Positions 6,176 to 10,205 of a DNA stretch of 10,205 nucleotides are shown piece by piece. Where the stretch lies: assembly GCA_022709775.1 (NCBI GenBank), contig JAKLIE010000026.1:1-10205 (forward strand). Direction: 5' to 3'. The position numbers and the translations under genes were made by a program. The stretch comes from Pseudomonadota bacterium (GTDB lineage Bacteria; Pseudomonadota; Gammaproteobacteria; Burkholderiales; Casimicrobiaceae). Numbering within the stretch: the first letter of the stretch is position 1; each line of letters starts with the position of its first letter. Below the pieces are notes generated by a model that had not been told where the DNA came from, ran no database searches, and worked only from the letters and a program-made list of their open reading frames with translations.

Positions 6176-8358
6176 GCCACCGGCCGCCCCTGGTCGGCCA
6201 TCATGCGGGCGAAGCCGGCCTTGATCTCCTCGAGACCGACGAACGCGGCGCGCTCCAGCACCCTGGAGACCGACGGCGAAGACTCGCCGCCGTGGATGCG
6301 CGCGACCGGCTGGTCGAGGTCGTCGAAACAGCGGCGTTGCACCTCGTCGACCAGCATCGCTCCGTAGGAGGCGGTCAGCGGGCCCTGCTCGAGCACGACG
6401 ACGTTGTGCGTCCTGCCGACGCTCGCCTGTATCGTCTCCCAGTCGATGCCCGCGCGATCGAGCGAGCGCAGGTCGATCACCTCGGCATCCACGCCCATCT
6501 CCGCCGCGGCGCGGACCGCCAGCGGCGTCATCGCCAGGTAGGTGAGCACGGTGAACGCGGAGCCGGGCTTCACCACCTTCGCCTTGCCGAGCGGGATGCA
6601 GTAGTCGAGGTCCGCGAGCGGCCCGGGCCCGGTCGACGTGTAGAGCGCGACGTGCTCGATCACCAGCACCGGGTCCTCGCAGCGCAACGCGCTGTTCATC
6701 AGGCCGACGTAGTCGAAAGGCGTCGACGGCGCCACGATGCGCCAGCCGGGCCACATCGCGTACAGGCCGGCCGGGTCCATCGAATGCTGCGACCCGTATC
6801 CGGTGCCCAGGGCGACCTTGGTGCGCAGGACCAGCGGCACTCCCGTCGCGCCGCCGAACATGTGGCGCGCCTTGGCGATCTGGTTGAAGACCTGGTCGGC
6901 GGCGACCAGCGAGAAGTCCGGGTACATGAACTCGACGACCGGACGGAAGGTTCCCTCCAGCGCGACGCCGCCGGCGAGCCCGGCGAAGCCCTGCTCCGAG
7001 ATCGGCGTCGGCACGATGCGGTCGGGGAACTGCGCGGCGAGCCCGCGGGTCGCGCCGTTGGTGCCGCCCTTCAGCCGGTGGATGTCCTCGCCCATCACGA
7101 AGATGCGCTCGTCCTTCTCCATGTTGCGCGCCATCACCTGCGCGACCGCGTCGATGAACCGGACGTCGCCGGTCGCGCCCGTCGCGGTCTCGAGCTCCTC
7201 GAACCGCGCGCCGTCGAATTCGGCGAGATCCCCGCGCAGGCCCTCGTCGCGGAACTCCGGACGCGGCCAGAGGCCCGCCACGATGCGGCGCTTGCCATCG
7301 CTCGCCTCGGTCAGACGATCCGTCGCGTCCCGCGCCAACTTCACGGCGCGTTCGCGCACGGCGGAATTGCCGTCCTCGGTCAGCCACCGACGCGCGATCA
7401 TCTCACGTGCGATCCGCGCGATCGGGTCGCGCTCGCGCCACGCCGCCTCCTCTTCCTTGCTCCGATAGCCGAATGCGCTGCCGAGCAGCCCGCCCCCGTG
7501 GTGGAAGTAGCGGTAGACCTCGGCCTCGATGATGGTCGGCCCCCTGCCCGACCGCATCACGTCGAGCGCCATGCGCGTCGCCATGCGCACCGCGACCGGA
7601 TCCATGCCGTCGACGCGCAACGCCGGGATCGCGTAGGCGCCGCCGCGCGACGACATGCGCGTCTCGCGAGTCTCCTCGCGGACCGTCGTCGACACCGCGT
7701 AGCCGTTGTTCTCGATGAAGAAGCAGATCGGCAGGTCCCACAGCGCCGCCAGGTTCATCGATTCGCCGACGGCGCCTATGTTCACCGCCCCGTCGCCGAA
7801 GAACGTGAACGCCACGTCGCCCTTCCCCTGCCGCCGCTTCGCCCAGGCGAGGCCGTTCGCAATGGGCACGCCGCCGCCGACGATCGCGTTCGTGCCCATC
7901 GCACCCGCCTCGGCCCAGCGCAGGTGCATCGAGCCGCCGCGTCCCCGGCAGTAGCCGTCGGCGAGGCCGAGGATTTCGGCGAGCGTCCGGCGCAGGAACT
8001 CCTCGAGCCGCGTCGATGCGAACGGATCGTCGGACGCGGACGCGTCCTCGTCCAGGTAGCGCAGTCCCTTGGCGAGGAACTGATGGTGGCCGCGGTGCGA
8101 ACCCGTGATCAGGTCGGTGACCCGGAGCTCGGCCATCACGCCGACCGCGCCGCCCTCCTGGCCGATGCTCGAGTGTGCCGGTCCGTGCACGAGACCCTGT
8201 CCGTCGAGCTCGAGCACCGCCTCTTCGAACGCCCGGATCAGGTGCAGGTGGCCGAGCATGCGCTTGAGCGGGACGGCTCCCAGCGCGTCCCAGTCCTCGG
8301 GCGTCGAGCGGATCTCCTGCCAGGGCGCCTGGTAGTCGAGGGAGGTGATCGCGGGCAT
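6172..8358 (-). CDS. Fused E1 alpha-beta thiamine-diphosphate dehydrogenase component (2-oxoacid/acetoin type)
   Basis: A single 728-residue chain contains both E1 subunits that are usually separate. The alpha part (about 25-365) has GSHRGHHQFLAKG and the thiamine-diphosphate motif GDG at 188-190 followed by NN at 217-218. The beta part (about 395-728) has VMGEDI at 421-426, SEQGFAGLAGG, EFMYPDF and GSQHSMDP with the conserved His. It should decarboxylate or cleave a 2-oxo or acyloin substrate and reductively acylate the lipoyl arm of E2 encoded downstream. The segment normally reading as a GHS..SDP-type loop is instead YRYFHHGGGLLGSAFGYR at 282-299, so substrate or regulation may differ from pyruvate, branched-chain and acetoin enzymes. 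An AAGGAA site 6 bases before the ATG supports the start. Fusion is established by one open frame with no internal stop. The substrate is unresolved. Confidence 0.93.
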   Translation of the reverse strand: MPAITSLDYQAPWQEIRSTPEDWDALGAVPLKRMLGHLHLIRAFEEAVLELDGQGLVHGPAHSSIGQEGGAVGVMAELRVTDLITGSHRGHHQFLAKGLRYLDEDASASDDPFASTRLEEFLRRTLAEILGLADGYCRGRGGSMHLRWAEAGAMGTNAIVGGGVPIANGLAWAKRRQGKGDVAFTFFGDGAVNIGAVGESMNLAALWDLPICFFIENNGYAVSTTVREETRETRMSSRGGAYAIPALRVDGMDPVAVRMATRMALDVMRSGRGPTIIEAEVYRYFHHGGGLLGSAFGYRSKEEEAAWRERDPIARIAREMIARRWLTEDGNSAVRERAVKLARDATDRLTEASDGKRRIVAGLWPRPEFRDEGLRGDLAEFDGARFEELETATGATGDVRFIDAVAQVMARNMEKDERIFVMGEDIHRLKGGTNGATRGLAAQFPDRIVPTPISEQGFAGLAGGVALEGTFRPVVEFMYPDFSLVAADQVFNQIAKARHMFGGATGVPLVLRTKVALGTGYGSQHSMDPAGLYAMWPGWRIVAPSTPFDYVGLMNSALRCEDPVLVIEHVALYTSTGPGPLADLDYCIPLGKAKVVKPGSAFTVLTYLAMTPLAVRAAAEMGVDAEVIDLRSLDRAGIDWETIQASVGRTHNVVVLEQGPLTASYGAMLVDEVQRRCFDDLDQPVARIHGGESSPSVSRVLERAAFVGLEEIKAGFARMMADQGRPVA

Positions 8359-8364
8359 CGGGGA

Positions 8365-8370
8365 TTCCTT
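8365..8370 (-). promoter_or_regulatory. Ribosome binding site of the fused E1 gene
   Basis: AAGGAA lies 6 bases before the ATG at 8358-8356 and confirms that start. It sits in the 55-bp gap (8359-8413) after the MoaD-like gene. That gap also holds a 5-bp stem with a 3-base loop (8377-8389), too weak to call a terminator. Confidence 0.6.
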
Positions 8371-8413
8371 GCGGGGCTCGTCGGACGAGGCGCGGCGGCC
8401 GCTCGCGTACGTC

Positions 8414-8644
8414 TCAGCCGCCGCAGTTGGGGGGGAAGAGCTCGACGCAGTCGGCGTCGCGAACCTTCGCGTCCCGGAAGGGCACGACCACGCCGTTGAC
8501 GGCGGCGAACGCGATTTCCGCCGCGGGAAGGCCGAGTCGCGACGCGATGTCGACGAGCGGCGTCAGCGCCGCCAGCTCGATCGCCAGCTCCGCGGCACGC
8601 TGCGGCGCGTACCAGCTCAGGTGCCCTCCGAGGTGCAGGCGCAT
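8414..8644 (-). CDS. MoaD/ThiS-like sulfur carrier protein
   Basis: A 76-residue beta-grasp protein ending exactly in Gly-Gly (PPNCGG then stop). That tail is the hallmark of MoaD/ThiS carriers, whose C-terminus is adenylated and converted to a thiocarboxylate. Other family signs are the short N-terminal strand (MRLHLGGHLSWYAP), a hydrophobic helix with LGLPAAEI, VNGVVVP and the RDADCVELFPP lead-in to the tail. Such carriers donate sulfur to make the dithiolene of molybdopterin, which both pterin enzymes in this cluster need. Its ATG directly follows the AOR stop (TAG then ATG) with GGAGG 5 bases upstream, inside the AOR coding end. Small MoaD-like genes next to AOR genes are a known arrangement. 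The cognate large synthase subunit and activating enzyme are not in the window. Cys74 next to the Gly-Gly tail is a little unusual. Confidence 0.88.
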   Translation of the reverse strand: MRLHLGGHLSWYAPQRAAELAIELAALTPLVDIASRLGLPAAEIAFAAVNGVVVPFRDAKVRDADCVELFPPNCGG

Positions 8645-10205
8645 CTAGGCCTCCAGCAGGTCGGCGACCCACTCGACCTGGAGGTCGCGCAGGCGGCCGC
8701 GCGTCGGCGCGGCGGTCACCGGGTTCCAGCCCTTGAGCCCGTAGAGCGCGTCCATCGTCCGTTCGAACTCGGGCTTCGAGATCGCCACGCCCTCCAGCGG
8801 GCCGCAAGGCAGCGGCTCGAAGAGTCGCGGCGGCAGCGTATCGTCCTTGCGCGAGAACCCGTGCACGACGTTGAACGCGCGCGCGAGGTTGGTCGCGCGC
8901 TCGCCGATGCGCAGCAGATCGTCGAGGCCGACGTCCCAGCCCGTCACGGCGCGCACCAGCTGCACGATCTCGTCCACCTCGATGAACGAGCGCGGCGCGG
9001 GCCCGAAGAAGCACATGCCCGCGACCTTGCCGAAGCTCGTCCAGTTCTCGAGGATCGCGTAGTTGCGTGCCTTGCGATCGCCGAGCTCGCGCGCCGGGAG
9101 CGATTCGACGCCGAGCGGAAGCGCGGCCTTGAAGCCGACGGACTCGGGATTGACCAGCATCGTGTCGTGCGTCGCGTACAGGTGGTCGGCGCCGGTCTCG
9201 CCGATCGCGTAGCCCAGTCCCACGCTCACCTTGCCGCGCGGGTCGTGCATCGGGAGCTCTTCGCCCTTGACGTGCATCGCGAAGTTCGGTGCCTCGCCGC
9301 CGATGACCTCGGCCGCGCGGCGGCTGCCCTCCGCGAGGAGCGCGCCGAAGCCCTCGCGGCGACCGATGAGCTCGACCGTTCGCAGCATCGCATCGGCGTT
9401 GCCGAATCGCAGCTCGATGCCGCCGGTGTCGGCCGGCCCGATCAGCCCGCGCTCGAAGCACTCCATCGCGAAGGCGATCGTCGCGCTCGTCGAGATCGTG
9501 TCGATCACGAACCGGTTGCAGAGCTCGTTGGCCTTGGCGATCGCCCGCAGGTCGTCGATGCCGCAGTTCCCGCCGAAGCCGTCGAGCGTCTCGTATTCGG
9601 GACCGCCGTAGGCGGAGTTCACGGCATGACGGCCCGCCACGCGCACCTCACGCTTGCAGCGGATCGAGCACGAGTAGCAGGTGCGCCTCCCCGAGAAGAT
9701 CTCCTTCTCGTAGGTCGGCCAGTTGATGCTGCCGGCCCCTTCGAAGACGCCTTCGCGAAAGTTCCGCGTGGGCAGCATCCCGGCCGCATTGAGCACGTCG
9801 ACGAGACCGGTCGTGCCCTTGCTCTGCAGGTCCCAGGCCAGCGGGTGATCCTTGACGCGCCGCGCGAGCGACTTGCCCAGCTCGGCGACCGGCGCGGGAT
9901 CGCAGACGCCCCGGATGTAGGGCGACTTGCCCCGCACCGCGATCGCCTTGAGGTTCTTCGACCCCATCACGGCGCCCATGCCGGTGCGCCCGTTGAAGTG
10001 CGTGAGCTCGTTGGTCAGCGCCGCGTAGCGGACGAGGTTCTCGCCGCCGGGGCCGATCTGCAGGACCCGCACGTAGCTGTCGCCGAGCTCCGCCCGGATC
10101 GCCGATTGCACGTCCTCGGGCTCGCGCCCCCACAGTGATCGTGCGTCGCGAAGCTCGACATGCCCGTCGCGGATCGAGAGGTAGACGGGCGCATCCGCGC
10201 GGCCG
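8645..10205 (-). CDS. Aldehyde:ferredoxin oxidoreductase (tungsten AOR family), N-terminus beyond window
   Basis: The frame is open from the right edge to the TAG at 8647-8645, giving 519 residues of a family usually near 600. The GTG at 10111 is an internal codon. In-frame sequence upstream of it (DAPVYLSIRDGHVELRDARS, then LWGREPEDV) is clearly AOR, so the start lies outside. Family marks are IGPGGENLVRYA and GRTGMGAVMGSKNLKAIAV. The [4Fe-4S] cysteines have codons at 9677-9679, 9668-9670 and 9656-9658 (CYSCSIRC), with the likely fourth at 9011-9013 (GMCFFG). GGPEYETLDGFGGNCGIDDL and HVKGEELPMHDPRGK with GLGYAIGETGADH also fit. The enzyme binds a tungsten or molybdenum bis-pterin and oxidises aldehydes to carboxylic acids, giving electrons to ferredoxin or a partner subunit. 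It is the first gene of the cluster seen here; an electron-transfer subunit may lie upstream. It could alternatively act on another substrate, since the superfamily also includes the benzoyl-CoA reductase subunit BamB. Confidence 0.94.
   Translation of the reverse strand, partial: GRADAPVYLSIRDGHVELRDARSLWGREPEDVQSAIRAELGDSYVRVLQIGPGGENLVRYAALTNELTHFNGRTGMGAVMGSKNLKAIAVRGKSPYIRGVCDPAPVAELGKSLARRVKDHPLAWDLQSKGTTGLVDVLNAAGMLPTRNFREGVFEGAGSINWPTYEKEIFSGRRTCYSCSIRCKREVRVAGRHAVNSAYGGPEYETLDGFGGNCGIDDLRAIAKANELCNRFVIDTISTSATIAFAMECFERGLIGPADTGGIELRFGNADAMLRTVELIGRREGFGALLAEGSRRAAEVIGGEAPNFAMHVKGEELPMHDPRGKVSVGLGYAIGETGADHLYATHDTMLVNPESVGFKAALPLGVESLPARELGDRKARNYAILENWTSFGKVAGMCFFGPAPRSFIEVDEIVQLVRAVTGWDVGLDDLLRIGERATNLARAFNVVHGFSRKDDTLPPRLFEPLPCGPLEGVAISKPEFERTMDALYGLKGWNPVTAAPTRGRLRDLQVEWVADLLEA
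8650..8654 (-). promoter_or_regulatory. Ribosome binding site of the MoaD-like gene inside the AOR 3' end
   Basis: GGAGG (CCTCC on the plus strand) lies in the last codons of AOR, 5 bases before the ATG at 8644. With the stop and start codons directly adjacent, it points to translational coupling of the sulfur carrier to the pterin enzyme. Confidence 0.65.

Noticed and set aside
5807..7387. Extended minus-strand frame upstream of the VOC gene, 526 codons
   Set aside because: The part before 6175 is the fused E1 gene read in the wrong frame and shows Arg/Gly-rich text without domain signs. Only the portion from the ATGA overlap onward matches a family.
8238..9461. 407-codon minus-strand frame overlapping AOR, MoaD and E1
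   Set aside because: It is out of frame with three recognisable proteins and has low-complexity Arg/Ala-rich content.
8645..10111. GTG at 10111 as the AOR start
   Set aside because: In-frame sequence further upstream to the window edge continues typical AOR text, so the gene is cut by the edge and does not start here.
1..10205. CRISPR arrays, tRNA or rRNA genes, insertion sequences
   Set aside because: No regularly spaced repeats, tRNA-like cloverleaf sequence or transposase frames were seen on either strand.

Overview
The window is a compact, GC-rich (visually about two-thirds or more G+C) stretch in which every gene I can support lies on the minus strand. Transcription therefore runs from high to low coordinates. 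GC content, gene style and the LysR and dehydrogenase families fit a proteobacterium, and I would guess a betaproteobacterium with anaerobic or facultative metabolism. That placement is inference; no rRNA, tRNA or marker gene is present to prove it.

Layout in order of transcription. At 10205-8645 is the C-terminal five-sixths of a tungsten-type aldehyde:ferredoxin oxidoreductase (AOR); its N-terminus and the operon promoter lie beyond the right edge. Its stop codon abuts a 76-residue MoaD/ThiS-like sulfur carrier (8644-8414). After 55 bp comes a fused E1 alpha-beta thiamine-diphosphate dehydrogenase (8358-6172). Overlapping it by ATGA is a small VOC (glyoxalase-fold) gene that appears to have lost its middle (6175-5807). 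Next are E2 lipoyl acyltransferase (5787-4558) and E3 dihydrolipoamide dehydrogenase (4550-3153). The last gene of the tight cluster is a molybdopterin/tungstopterin enzyme of the DMSO reductase superfamily (3130-950). After a 229-bp gap comes a LysR-type regulator on the same strand (720-1), cut by the left edge.

Together the seven genes look like one catabolic operon. It joins two pterin-metal enzymes and a dedicated sulfur carrier for making the pterin to a complete 2-oxoacid/acetoin-dehydrogenase-like complex. AOR enzymes oxidise aldehydes to acids. The E1-E2-E3 set would cleave a carbonyl compound and hand an acyl group to CoA, with electrons ending on NAD+. The last enzyme is closest in pattern, from memory, to acetylene hydratase, but it lacks two residues important in that family, so its reaction is open. 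Two speculative readings are an acetylene/acetaldehyde/acetoin-type route, or a ring-fission route like anaerobic resorcinol degradation in Azoarcus, where pterin enzymes and a thiamine-dependent complex also act together. The sequence alone does not decide the substrate.

The most unusual points are this gene combination, the atypical catalytic loop of the fused E1, the non-canonical iron-sulfur surroundings of the last pterin enzyme, and the internally deleted VOC gene. No RNA genes, mobile elements, CRISPR arrays or convincing terminators were seen.
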